Below are positions 17,537 through 26,537 of a DNA stretch of 64,000 nt, piece by piece (the stretch's first letter is position 1; the number at the start of each line of letters is the position of its first letter). The notes below the pieces were generated by a model. That model was not told the DNA's origin and did not search any database. It saw only the letters and a program-made list of their open reading frames with translations. Source of the stretch: Salinicola salarius (GTDB taxonomy: Bacteria; Pseudomonadota; Gammaproteobacteria; Pseudomonadales; Halomonadaceae); contig NZ_NHOU01000003.1 of assembly GCF_002179555.1 (NCBI RefSeq), forward strand, positions 124,001 to 188,000. Reading direction: 5' to 3'. Position numbers and translations under genes: made by a program.

Positions 17537-17613
17537 CGGAGTCTCCTGGCGGTCTGGCGGCTTAACAAGGTCGGTCACTGTCGAGTGGGCCGGCGCGCGT
17601 TGCGCCGTTGCGC

Positions 17614-17958
17614 TCAGCCCGGCGGCCACTGCATCCGGCGCCCGCCCAGCAGATGCATGTGAATATGATAGACCGACTGCCCGCCCGCTTCGTTGCAGTT
17701 CATCACCACGCGGTAGCCGTCCTCGGCGAATCCGAGCTGCTTGGCCAGCTTGGCGGCGGTGTACTGCAGCCGGCCGATCAGCGCCAGGTCTTCTTCCTCG
17801 ATGTCGTTGAGAGTGGCGATCGGCTTCTTGGGGATGATCAGAATGTGCGTGGGCGCCTTGGGATCGATGTCGTTGAAGGCCAGTACCTCGTCGTCTTCGT
17901 AGACGATGTCTGCCGGTATCTCGCGATCGATGATCTTGCTGAAAAGTGTCGGCTCCAT
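17614..17958 (-). CDS. hinT: HIT-family purine nucleoside phosphoramidase
   Basis: A 114-residue histidine-triad protein of the HinT branch, which hydrolyses AMP-NH2-type phosphoramidates. The catalytic triad HIHMH is at residues 98-102, followed by LLGGR, and the N-terminus [18 protein letters not shown] is typical. It sits 77 bp upstream of coq7 and downstream of prkB, all on the minus strand. Confidence 0.92.
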   Translation of the reverse strand: MEPTLFSKIIDREIPADIVYEDDEVLAFNDIDPKAPTHILIIPKKPIATLNDIEEEDLALIGRLQYTAAKLAKQLGFAEDGYRVVMNCNEAGGQSVYHIHMHLLGGRRMQWPPG

Positions 17959-17991
17959 GAGAACTCCTGATATCGAAATGATGTCCCGGCC

Positions 17992-18864
17992 TCAGCGAAA
18001 GCGTCGCTGGGCCAGCAGCTGTCGTACCTGCGGCGCGAGGATCAGATCCATCGCCAGCGACAGTCGCGCGCCGGGCACGACCAGCGTGTTGGGGCGACTC
18101 ATGAAGGCATCATGAATCATGGTGACCAGATAGGGGAAGTCGACGGCCGCCGGGTCGCGGAAGCGGATGACCACGAAGGATTCGCCATCGTTGGGTACGT
18201 CCTGAAGCTCGAACGGGTTGGAGGTATCGACCGTCGGCACGCGCTGGAAGTTGATGTGCGTACGGGAGAGCTGGGGCTGGATATAGCGCACGTAGTCGTG
18301 CATGCGGCCCAGAATCGTGTCGATGACCGCCTCCTGGGAATAGCCCCGCAGCTTGGTGTCGCGATCGATCTTCTGCAGCCATTCGAGATTGATCGTCGGC
18401 GCCACGCCGATCAGCATGTCGACGTGGCGGGCGATGTCGACCTCGTGGGTCACCAGGCCACCATGAAGCCCCTCGTAGAGCATCAGGTCGGTGCCGCTGG
18501 GGATCGGCTGCCAGTCGGTGAAGGTGCCGACCTGCCAGCCCGCCTCGATCATGCGCTTGTCTTCGGCATGAATGTAGTGGCGATAGGTCCCCTTGCCGCT
18601 CTCGCCGTACTCCTGAAACAGCGCGTCGAGCCGGTCGAGCAGGTTGGCGTTGACCGAGAAGTGAGAAAGCTCGGCCTTGCGCTCCGGCTCGGTCTGCAGA
18701 ATCTGCGCCAGCTCCGCCCGCGAGTAGCGATGGAAGGCATCGCCGTCGATGAACGCGGCGTGCACGTCCTCGCGGGCGAACATGCGCTCGAACGTTCGCT
18801 TGACCGTGGTGGTACCGGCTCCCGACGAGCCGGTCACCGCGATGATCGGAAATTCACGCGACAT
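17992..18864 (-). CDS. prkB: Phosphoribulokinase-like protein PrkB
   Basis: A 290-residue member of the phosphoribulokinase/uridine kinase family with the P-loop [14 protein letters not shown] at about residue 12 and the block [10 protein letters not shown]. Length and sequence match the PrkB of non-autotrophic gammaproteobacteria rather than Calvin-cycle enzymes, and no RuBisCO genes are present, so the real substrate is unclear. Its leader contains a 15-bp repeat array. Confidence 0.88.
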   Translation of the reverse strand: MSREFPIIAVTGSSGAGTTTVKRTFERMFAREDVHAAFIDGDAFHRYSRAELAQILQTEPERKAELSHFSVNANLLDRLDALFQEYGESGKGTYRHYIHAEDKRMIEAGWQVGTFTDWQPIPSGTDLMLYEGLHGGLVTHEVDIARHVDMLIGVAPTINLEWLQKIDRDTKLRGYSQEAVIDTILGRMHDYVRYIQPQLSRTHINFQRVPTVDTSNPFELQDVPNDGESFVVIRFRDPAAVDFPYLVTMIHDAFMSRPNTLVVPGARLSLAMDLILAPQVRQLLAQRRFR

Positions 18865-18879
18865 GCGATGCCTCTCTGT

Positions 18880-18939
18880 TTCGCCAAACTCGCTTTCGCC
18901 AAACCCGCTTTCGCCAGATCCGCTCTCGCCAGATCAGCG
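18880..18939. repeat. 15-bp degenerate tandem repeat, 4 units
   Basis: Four consecutive 15-bp units beginning TTCGCCAAACTCGCT diverge gradually to CTCGCCAGATCAGCG. The array lies 15 bp upstream of the prkB start, inside its probable 5' leader. Confidence 0.85.
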
Positions 18940-19061
18940 CGCTGCCGCGGCCATTCGACGTGGCCCCGCGATAGCTCGACAGATCGAGCCGGCGATTGGC
19001 CGGTCGTTGGCGCATCGCACGCTGCATGGCGGGTTTCCTTGTCTCTATGACGCCCGATCGT

Positions 19062-20357
19062 TCAGGACGACTGACGTTCTCGGGCAATGGCGCGATGGGC
19101 GATGTCGCGGCGATATTCGGCGCCGTCCCAGCGGACCATCTCGAGCCCGGCATAGGCCTGCGACGTCGCCGCGCCGACCGTGTTGCCGAGAGCGGTCACA
19201 CATAGCACGCGCCCGCCGCTGGTGACGACGCGACCATCGTCGCTCATGCGGGTACCGGCGTGGAACACCTTGCAGCCGGCCGCGTCCGCCGCGTCGAGCC
19301 CGGTAATCTCGTCACCCTTGCGATAGCTGCCGGGATAGCCTTTCGCCGCCAGCACCACGCCCACGGCGGCACGGGAATCCCATTCGCACTCGACCTGATC
19401 GAGACGCCGTTCCAGCGCGGCCTGGCACAGCGCCACCAGATCGCTCTTCAGCCGCATCAGGATCGGCTGGGTTTCCGGATCGCCGAAACGACAGTTGTAC
19501 TCGATCACTCTAGGGGCGCCGTCGGCATCGATCATCAGCCCGGCGTAGAGGAAACCGGTATAGGGGTGGCCTTCGGCGGCCATGCCCCGCACCGTGGGCA
19601 GGATCACCTCATCCATGATGCGTCGATGAACGCTCTCGGTGACCACCGGCGCCGGCGAGTAAGCGCCCATGCCACCGGTATTGGGCCCGGTATCGCCGTC
19701 GCCGGCGCGCTTGTGATCCTGGCTGGTGGCCATCGGCAGCACGTGCTCGCCATCGACCATGACGATGAAGCTGGCCTCCTCGCCCTCGAGGAAATCCTCG
19801 ATCACGACCCGCGCTCCGGCATCGCCGAAGGCGTTGTCCTCGAGCATGTCACGGATCGCCGCTTCGGCCTCGGCTTCGGCCATCGCCACGACCACGCCCT
19901 TGCCCGCGGCCAGCCCGTCGGCCTTGATCACGATCGGCGCGCCCTTCTGCCCGAGGTAGGCCAGCGCGGATTCGACCTCGCTGAACGTCTGGTAGTCGGC
20001 GGACGGAATCGCGTGGCGTGCCAGGAAGTCCTTGGTGAATGCCTTGGAGCCCTCGAGCTGCGCGGCGCCCTCGGTCGGGCCGAAGATGGCCAGCCCCGCT
20101 GCCTGGAACGCGTCGACGACGCCGGCGACGAGCGGCGCTTCCGGCCCGACGATCGTCAGATCGACGGCGTTGTCACGCGCGAAGACGATCAGCGCTTCGC
20201 TGTCCATGACATCGATGGCAACGTTGGTCAGCCCCGGCTCCCGCGCGGTGCCGGCATTGCCCGGTGCCACGAAAACCGTCTCGACCTGCGGTGATTGTGC
20301 CGCTTTCCATGCCAGCGCATGTTCGCGCCCGCCCCCGCCAATGATCAGAACCTTCAT
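19062..20357 (-). CDS. purD: Phosphoribosylamine-glycine ligase
   Basis: PurD joins glycine to phosphoribosylamine with ATP in the second step of purine synthesis. The 431-residue protein starts [14 protein letters not shown] and has the ATP-grasp motifs [11 protein letters not shown] and [13 protein letters not shown], as usual. The window shows no purH beside it. A 12-bp duplicated sequence lies in its leader. Confidence 0.96.
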   Translation of the reverse strand: MKVLIIGGGGREHALAWKAAQSPQVETVFVAPGNAGTAREPGLTNVAIDVMDSEALIVFARDNAVDLTIVGPEAPLVAGVVDAFQAAGLAIFGPTEGAAQLEGSKAFTKDFLARHAIPSADYQTFSEVESALAYLGQKGAPIVIKADGLAAGKGVVVAMAEAEAEAAIRDMLEDNAFGDAGARVVIEDFLEGEEASFIVMVDGEHVLPMATSQDHKRAGDGDTGPNTGGMGAYSPAPVVTESVHRRIMDEVILPTVRGMAAEGHPYTGFLYAGLMIDADGAPRVIEYNCRFGDPETQPILMRLKSDLVALCQAALERRLDQVECEWDSRAAVGVVLAAKGYPGSYRKGDEITGLDAADAAGCKVFHAGTRMSDDGRVVTSGGRVLCVTALGNTVGAATSQAYAGLEMVRWDGAEYRRDIAHRAIARERQSS

Positions 20358-20385
20358 CGCTAACCTTCTTCTGCCGAGCCTTGAT

Positions 20386-20409
20386 TGGCTGAGTGAGTGG
20401 CTGAGTGAG
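20386..20409. repeat. 12-bp direct duplication in the purD leader
   Basis: TGGCTGAGTGAG occurs twice in a row, 29 bp upstream of the purD start, followed by the partial copy AGAGTGA. Confidence 0.8.
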
Positions 20410-20573
20410 AGAGTGAACGGGCATTATGTCAGAAAGGTGTCCTGCTCGCCGCTGTGTTCGGGCATCCCGCTGGCCCTGGGCGGCTATATTCGCATGCTAT
20501 GTTCGCGTGCGCCGTTCAGGCAGAATGGCCGCCTGCCTGACTCCCTGTTGCCATGCGCTGAACCGCCATCTCC

Positions 20574-21284
20574 ATGAACCTGATTCTGCTCCAGCCCGAA
20601 GATTGGGCGAACGACACTCACGCCTGTCTCCATGATCCGCGCCGCCTGCACCATCTCCGCGAAGTCCATCGCGCCGCGCCGGGAGACTGCCTGACCGTGG
20701 GCGCCCTCGACGGCCTGATCGGCCGCGGCGAGCTGCTGTCGTTGACCGATACCGAAGCACAGTTCCGGGTCACGCTCGATCGCGAGCCGCCGGCGCCGCT
20801 GCCGGTTCACCTGCTGCTGGCACTGCCGAGGCCGCGCATGCTGGCGCGAACGCTGGAGCACGTCTCGGCGCTGGGGGTCAAACGCGTAACGCTGATGCAT
20901 ACCCGCCGCGTCGAGAAGAGCTATTGGCAATCTCCCGAGCTGAAGCCGGAAAAGATCCGCCAGCATCTGCTGCTCGGGCTGGAGCAGGCCCGCGATACCC
21001 GGCTACCGGAGATCGCGTTCGAAACCCGTTTCAAGCCGTTCGCGGAAGATCGACTGCCGGCCATGCTCGCGGATCATCGCGGTTTGCTGGCCCACCCCGG
21101 GCTGGCTCAGGCCTGCCCGCGCGGCATCAGCGATGCCACATTGCTGGCCATCGGTCCGGAAGGCGGTTTCGTCGATTACGAGGTGGAGAAGTTCCTCGAA
21201 CTGGGCTTCGAGGGGATCCATCTGGGAGAGCGCATCCTGCGCGTCGAGACGGCCGTGACGGCGCTGCTGTCTCGACTGTTCTGA
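20574..21284 (+). CDS. rsmE: 16S rRNA m3U1498 methyltransferase
   Basis: RsmE methylates N3 of U1498 in 16S rRNA. The 236-residue protein has an N-terminal PUA-like domain ([13 protein letters not shown]) and a SPOUT methyltransferase domain with the knot signature [14 protein letters not shown] and [12 protein letters not shown] near the C-terminus. It is divergent from purD and convergent with the small gene next to flhF. Confidence 0.94.
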   Translation: MNLILLQPEDWANDTHACLHDPRRLHHLREVHRAAPGDCLTVGALDGLIGRGELLSLTDTEAQFRVTLDREPPAPLPVHLLLALPRPRMLARTLEHVSALGVKRVTLMHTRRVEKSYWQSPELKPEKIRQHLLLGLEQARDTRLPEIAFETRFKPFAEDRLPAMLADHRGLLAHPGLAQACPRGISDATLLAIGPEGGFVDYEVEKFLELGFEGIHLGERILRVETAVTALLSRLF

Positions 21285-21364
21285 GCCGCCGGCTGCCGGC
21301 CCGATGGCGCGGCGTGACGGCTGGGCCGAGAGCGCCCGCGCGCGTCAGAACATTCATGCACGCG

Positions 21365-21838
21365 TCAAAAATCCGTGGCCGGCTTCGGTAACTCCTCGGG
21401 CAGGCGGCGCTGCCAGTCAGCCAGGTCGCGGATGAGTTCGATATTCAGAAAGCGCCGCAGCGTCGTGCCCAGGTTGGTGAGCAGCTGCGCCGTCGCGGCA
21501 TCCAGGGTGGGCCTGGCCCCGCTGTTGCCGGCGTCTTGCACCCACAGCAGCAGAGGCACGGCAGGGCCAGCGCTCGAGGCAACCGGTGCCAGCGTCCGCT
21601 TCACCCGCCGGTAGAGATCGGCCACGTCGACCTGCGCGGCATCGACCCACAGCACCCAGGCCCGCACGGTCGCCGACGCGGCCTGAGCTTCCAGCGTGAC
21701 CTGCCAGCGCCGGCCCGCAGGAGCTGGTAGTTGCGCCAGCGCCTGCATCAGCCCCTCGTCGTCCGGTTCTCCGATCACCCCCAGCGGCACGGTGCCGGGG
21801 GCAGCCCAGGCGCGCAGCCCTGCCGCCTGATCGGTCAT
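21365..21838 (-). CDS. Hypothetical protein overlapping flhF
   Basis: I do not recognise this 157-residue protein. It has no signal peptide or membrane segment, is rich in Ala, Leu and Pro, and looks like a soluble alpha/beta protein; the most ordered stretch is RRWQVTLEA...RAWVLWVDAAQVDVADLYRRVKRTL. Its ATG overlaps the flhF stop by 4 bp (ATGA), so it is co-translated with flhF. Position suggests a role with FlhF, but that is inference only. Confidence 0.7.
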   Translation of the reverse strand: MTDQAAGLRAWAAPGTVPLGVIGEPDDEGLMQALAQLPAPAGRRWQVTLEAQAASATVRAWVLWVDAAQVDVADLYRRVKRTLAPVASSAGPAVPLLLWVQDAGNSGARPTLDAATAQLLTNLGTTLRRFLNIELIRDLADWQRRLPEELPKPATDF

Positions 21839-24096
21839 GCCGCCTGCCCCCGGTCGCTGGCGTCGAGCCCCATCAGGGCGTCATGGGCGCTCAGCGTGTC
21901 CATCAGCGCTTCCATCAGCGCCTTGGGCCGACGACCGCAACGACGCTGGGCGATACCGGAAAGCCGTGCGCGAACGTCCATCGCCCAATCCGCCTCTTCC
22001 GCACTCAAGCGCACCGCCAGCGCCGCCAGCGTCGAGGCCAGCTGCCAGCGCTGCTCCCGATCCTTCACCAGCCCGCGCTCCTGCATTGCCTGATCGGCCT
22101 GCCGGGTCAGCCCGGGCAGGGTCTCGATCATGACCGCCGGGGGCAGGCGCGATGCGATATCGAGCCCCGCCTGGCTGCTGCTCAGCCAGTAACGTCTGGC
22201 CAGCCTGCGGCCATCGTCGGCGTCGCGAATTTCGCCGTACCACGCCACCACCGGCAGGCTGTAGGCATCCTGGCGCCGCTGGCTGACGCTCGTTTCCAGC
22301 CGCGTCAGGTGAAGAGTGGCGGCACGCCCCTGGTGGCGCAGGGGTTGCGGCTCGACGGCTTCGCCCAGCGTCATCGCCCGAGACAGCGGCAGCCATTCGC
22401 CGGCATGACGAATCCGGCGCGCGCCGGTCACGGCCGCCAGCCAGCCGCGCCCGGCGGCCTCGAAACGTTCGAGGTCGGCGACGGCCGGCAGTTGCGCCAG
22501 CAGATGCCAGCCCGCGCCGAGATCGTCGGCCCAGCGAAACTGTTCGGCACTGCCCGCGGGGAGACGGTGTCGCGGCCAGGTCAGCGGCTGGGGCATGCCG
22601 TGATGATCCAGCGACACCAGTGGCATCGCCTGATCGGCGCCACTGACGCTGGTGGCCTTGGACCAGTAGAGCGCGTGGGGCACGTCCGCAGCGGCCAGCA
22701 GGCTCTGTTGGGTAGCGCCCGCCATGAGCCGGGCGAACTCGTCGCCCCCGGCTTGCGTCGAACGCTTGGCACGGCGCCAGATCTGCTCGAGCAGCGTCAT
22801 GCCCAGATTGTGCTGTCTCAGGGTATCGAGCGTCGCAACCAGGGCATCGCGCTGACGCAGAACACCACGCGAGAGCGCCTGCTGCCGCGCCTGCTGCGGA
22901 GGCACCGTGGCCGCCGCCTCGCTGACGAAGGGCGAATCGCCGGCCAGTGCCAGCGCTTCGTCGAGCAGGGCGTCGGCATCGACGAGTTCGAGATCTTCCG
23001 GCACGCGCTGGCCGCGGGAGACGTAGCAGAGCCTGAGCCGATGGCGAATGACCACATCCAGCACGTTACCCAGCCGTGCCGCCTCGTCGAGCTTGGTCAG
23101 GATGCAGCCCCACAGCGGCTCTCCCGCCTCCTGCGAGGCCTGCTGCCAGGCCTCGATGACCTGCGCCAGGGTATCGCCGTGACTGGCCGCGTTGAGCACC
23201 AGCACCCGCCGAGCCGGCGCCGGGCCGGCCCCCAGCCGCGCGATCTCGCCTACCAGCCGCTGGTCCCGCTGGCTCATGCCGACCGTGTCGATCACCGTGA
23301 GCTTCTTGCCTCCGCTGCGTGACAGCAGTGCCCGGCGCGGTTGGGTCAGACGCGCCAGCAGGTCGCCGAGATTGCCGTTCTCCTCGAGCGCGTGGACTTC
23401 CGAGCCCAGTAGCCGGGCGTAGATGCGTAGCTGCTCGGCCGCACCGATACGGTAGCTATCCGTCGTCACCAGCGCGACGTCCTTCGGGCCGTGACGCATC
23501 ACGTAGCGGGAGGCCAGCTTGGCGGTGGTGGTGGTCTTGCCGACACCGGTGGGGCCGACCAGGGCAAACACGCCGCCGCTCTCGAACAGGGCTTCCTCGT
23601 CATCCAGCAGCGACAGGCGAGCGCGCAGCTGGCGCACGAGCCAGGCCTTCGCGGCGGGGGACTCCGGTTGTTCGTCGCGCAGCTCTTCCGGCGGATCCTG
23701 AATGACCTCGTCGGCGAGCGAAGCGCTGAAGCCGGCCTGGATCAGACGTTGACGCAATGCGGTCGTCAACGATGCTGCGTCGCTCTGCGAGGAAGCCGTG
23801 CCCCCGCTAAGCATGGCGCGCACGTCCTCCAGCAACTGGCGGTTCAGGGCCTGCAGCGTTTCCAGGGTCGGGTTGGGGGCCGGAGCCGGGGCCGGCGCTT
23901 CCGCGGGGGGCGCTTCCGCCGCCGGCGACTCGAGGCTGGAGAGCGTCTGCTCATGCTCCTGCTCGGGCATGGCGATGATCTCGACGCCACCCTCGACGGA
24001 ACGGTTGGAAAGGATCAGTACCTGATCCCCCAGCGCCGCCCTCACCTGACGCATGGCTTCGCGGCTATTGCTGGCAGTGAAACGTTGGACGCCCAT
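21835..24096 (-). CDS. flhF: FlhF-type SRP GTPase with long C-terminal extension
   Basis: FlhF is an SRP-like GTPase that sets flagellar position and number. The 753-residue protein has the usual N-terminal MGVQRFTASNSREAMRQVR, a Pro/Ala linker at about 55-80, and an NG GTPase domain with P-loop GPTGVGKTT at 181-189, DTVGM at 270-274 and TKLDEA at 334-339. Typical FlhF ends soon after this domain at about 400-500 residues. Here about 350 further residues follow from about 400, with no recognised domain. No other flagellar gene (flhA, flhG, fliA) is in the window, which is unusual. Confidence 0.85.
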   Translation of the reverse strand: MGVQRFTASNSREAMRQVRAALGDQVLILSNRSVEGGVEIIAMPEQEHEQTLSSLESPAAEAPPAEAPAPAPAPNPTLETLQALNRQLLEDVRAMLSGGTASSQSDAASLTTALRQRLIQAGFSASLADEVIQDPPEELRDEQPESPAAKAWLVRQLRARLSLLDDEEALFESGGVFALVGPTGVGKTTTTAKLASRYVMRHGPKDVALVTTDSYRIGAAEQLRIYARLLGSEVHALEENGNLGDLLARLTQPRRALLSRSGGKKLTVIDTVGMSQRDQRLVGEIARLGAGPAPARRVLVLNAASHGDTLAQVIEAWQQASQEAGEPLWGCILTKLDEAARLGNVLDVVIRHRLRLCYVSRGQRVPEDLELVDADALLDEALALAGDSPFVSEAAATVPPQQARQQALSRGVLRQRDALVATLDTLRQHNLGMTLLEQIWRRAKRSTQAGGDEFARLMAGATQQSLLAAADVPHALYWSKATSVSGADQAMPLVSLDHHGMPQPLTWPRHRLPAGSAEQFRWADDLGAGWHLLAQLPAVADLERFEAAGRGWLAAVTGARRIRHAGEWLPLSRAMTLGEAVEPQPLRHQGRAATLHLTRLETSVSQRRQDAYSLPVVAWYGEIRDADDGRRLARRYWLSSSQAGLDIASRLPPAVMIETLPGLTRQADQAMQERGLVKDREQRWQLASTLAALAVRLSAEEADWAMDVRARLSGIAQRRCGRRPKALMEALMDTLSAHDALMGLDASDRGQAA

Positions 24097-24311
24097 GACT
24101 TCCTCGATGATGCGAGGCAGTCTGCCGTTCTACCGCTGACCGCCTCTGGAGTTTCGCGCCCACAGTCTGCCAGTCGGAAGATCGCGGGCATGGGTGGGAA
24201 TGGCCATCAAACCGGCGCCAATTCGAGGGCTGACCGGACAGCTAGGCAACGAGCCCTGCCGGATCCGCGCTCGGCGCAGCGCTTGCGTCCGGCTCAGCCT
24301 TCCCTGACGGT

Positions 24312-25691
24312 TCAGCTCTCGGTCAGGCGCCGGAACAGCGACTGCGTGGGGTAACCATCCGGAATGACACCGATGCTGCGCTGATAGGCGCGTAATCCGG
24401 CACGGGTGTTGGGACCGACCAGGCCATCCGGAGTGCCGACATCGAACCCGTGGGAATTGAGCTCCTGCTGCATGCGCCGGATGCGATCACGTGACAGGGC
24501 CGGCTCCCCGCGCGGCCACTCGCCCTGGATGCCCGGCCGTCCGGCCAGCCGATCCGACAGCGTCGCCACCGCCAGCGCATAGCTGGTGGAGGCGTTGTAG
24601 CGCATGATCACGCGGAAGTTGTGGCCGACCAGGAACGCCGGCCCCTTGGCGCCGGCGGGCGCGATGACCGAGGCCTGATCGAAGTCCGGCAGCGGGCTGC
24701 CGTCGAGACGCTTCACTCCCTGGGTTTGCCACGCCCGGGCATCGTGGCGTACCGACAGCTCGGTCTGCGAATAGTCGAAGTCGTCCGGCAATGTGACTTC
24801 GACGCCCCAGGGCTGCCCCCGCTGCCAGCCGGAAGCCTCCAGATAGTTGGCGGTCGACGCCATCACGTCGGGAATGCTGCCCCAGATATCGCGACGGCCG
24901 TCGCCATCTTCATCCACCGCGTAGGCCAGGAAACTGCTCGGAATGAATTGGGTATGACCCATCGCCCCGGCCCAGGAACCCCGCATGCGATCGCGGTCGA
25001 TATCGCCGTTCTGTAGAATCTTGAGCGCGGCCATCAGTTCGCCGCGCGCGAACGACTGACGGCGGCCATCGAACCCCAGCGTCGACAGCGCGTCGATGGT
25101 CTCGAAGTTGCCGAAGTTGCTGCCGTAATTGCTCTCGATCCCCCAGATGGCGACGATCACCTCCCCCGGTACGCCATACTGCTGCGTTACCTGATCCGCC
25201 GTGGCGCGATGTTCGGCAAGACGCGCGCGGCCGGTGGAAACGCGCTGCGCCGAGACGGCACTGTCGAGATAGCTCCAGACCTGGCGGGTGAATTCGGGCT
25301 GGGAGCGGTCGTACTCGAGGATGCGGGGCTGATAGCTGACCGGGTCGAACGCCTCGGCCAGGGTTGCCTGATCGATACCCTCGGCGGCGGCCCGCTGCCG
25401 GAAATCGGCCACCCAGGCGTCGAACGCCGCCGGATCCTTCGGCGTTTCCGGGCTTGCTTTGGCGTCGGTTGCGGCATCAGCACTCTCACCGGCGCTGTCC
25501 GCAGCATCGGCCGATTTCGAGGAGGTCGCCCCGGAAGCGACGGAAGACGACGATGACGAAGCCACGGCGCCACTCGTGTTCGAGGCGTTCGACACAGTAT
25601 GCGTATCGGCAACGCTCTGACATCCCAGAAGCGCTAGACAAAGACAGAGCGAGAGTGTGGCAGGAGCCTTGACCGGCAGTGAACGCTTCAC
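24312..25691 (-). CDS. Lytic murein transglycosylase (MltB-like lipoprotein)
   Basis: A 459-residue lipoprotein that should cleave peptidoglycan glycan strands to 1,6-anhydroMurNAc ends. A signal peptide ends in lipobox LLGC with Cys24; a Ser/Ala-rich linker (30-80) follows. The SLT fold of the MltB type has catalytic Glu186 in IWGIESNYG, and the calcium-loop-like DEDGDGRRDI. The C-terminal 70 residues form a peptidoglycan-binding domain (IRRMQQELNSHGFDVG, GPNTRAGLRAYQ). This arrangement is that of the lytic murein transglycosylase family with a PG_binding_1 tail rather than classical MltB. Confidence 0.9.
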   Translation of the reverse strand: MKRSLPVKAPATLSLCLCLALLGCQSVADTHTVSNASNTSGAVASSSSSSVASGATSSKSADAADSAGESADAATDAKASPETPKDPAAFDAWVADFRQRAAAEGIDQATLAEAFDPVSYQPRILEYDRSQPEFTRQVWSYLDSAVSAQRVSTGRARLAEHRATADQVTQQYGVPGEVIVAIWGIESNYGSNFGNFETIDALSTLGFDGRRQSFARGELMAALKILQNGDIDRDRMRGSWAGAMGHTQFIPSSFLAYAVDEDGDGRRDIWGSIPDVMASTANYLEASGWQRGQPWGVEVTLPDDFDYSQTELSVRHDARAWQTQGVKRLDGSPLPDFDQASVIAPAGAKGPAFLVGHNFRVIMRYNASTSYALAVATLSDRLAGRPGIQGEWPRGEPALSRDRIRRMQQELNSHGFDVGTPDGLVGPNTRAGLRAYQRSIGVIPDGYPTQSLFRRLTES

Positions 25692-26537
25692 AAAAGCACA
25701 TCCTTAATGCTGAATATCCTGTATGTCGGCGTCGATACGCCAACCAAATTGCCCCCGCAGTGTAGCGTATCCCGCCGCCCCGGGAACCTCGATCGGTGAT
25801 CGCCTCGATATCCGGGATACACCGATGGAAGCGCCAGGCTCACGGCTCGAGTCCCCCTTTTCGACGTCCTCCGGCGATTCTACCCGGATGACTTCCCCGG
25901 TGCCGCCCCCTATGGCTAGGGGCATATCGGCGTGGTAAAGTCGGTTCAACGCTGTCGCCCGATTCTCATAAATCATCAATACTTTCAATAATTTCGCGTA
26001 TCGCAAATTATGATCGGGCGCTTTCTGAAGGGAGGAGAGACACCATGCCGGGCCACATGCCTAGCCAGCTGTCGCTGACATGCGCGACCTGTCGTATTGG
26101 CGCCCAGACTCGTATCGGTGCCCGGGCTCTGCCGCCCCGTGCCGGCACGATCACGACCCAGAACCAGACACCCGCCTGGATGCTGGCGCCTCGCGGCGTG
26201 CGCCGTCCCTATCTGACCGATCCGCCCCAGCGTCTCTGACCCGGCGACGAGTTCCCGTGGCGCGACGCGCGCCGCCACCGCGGGTCCCCCGCTCGCCGTC
26301 GTCTCTTGTCCGCCTGAGCGAGCCTGCCTCGCGGAGAAGATCACTACCGCACCGACTCTCTGCCACAGTCTCGCGACCTACGCCTCGTGCGGCTGGCAAC
26401 ATCGCTTACACTGGAGCGAGTTACGGTCGCGGACCGATCGCGATGAACGCGAGAACGAAGCTCGAACCCACCGGACCGTCGCCCTGCGCCGGGCCGATGA
26501 TCGAGCCTCCCTGATCCAAGAATAGAGCGACGATTTC
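25692..26537. other. Intergenic region between mltB-like gene and mrp operon
   Basis: This 846-bp gap contains an AT-rich stretch at about 25965-26015, the likely promoter zone, and a candidate small ORF at 26045. An open minus-strand frame (25704-26006) begins with TTG, has no ribosome site and no similarity I know, so I do not call it. Nothing else is recognisable. Confidence 0.5.
26045..26239 (+). CDS. Possible small ORF with strong ribosome-binding site
   Basis: A 64-codon frame starts at ATG 26045, directly behind AGGGAGGAGAGACACC, one of the strongest ribosome-binding sites in the window (GGAGG core, about 9 bp spacing). About three quarters of its third codon positions are G or C, as expected in this genome. 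The product has a CATC pair near residue 13 and is Arg/Pro-rich, with no signal or membrane segment. It lies 298 bp before mrpA. It may be a leader peptide or an unknown small protein; no relative is recognised. Confidence 0.35.
   Translation: MPGHMPSQLSLTCATCRIGAQTRIGARALPPRAGTITTQNQTPAWMLAPRGVRRPYLTDPPQRL

Noticed and set aside
17992-18864. Calvin-cycle phosphoribulokinase
   Set aside because: The protein is of the PrkB type and there are no carbon-fixation genes; the name is kept only for the family.
25704-26006. A 100-codon minus-strand frame upstream of the lytic transglycosylase gene
   Set aside because: It starts with TTG, has no ribosome site, has weak codon bias and covers the AT-rich promoter zone.
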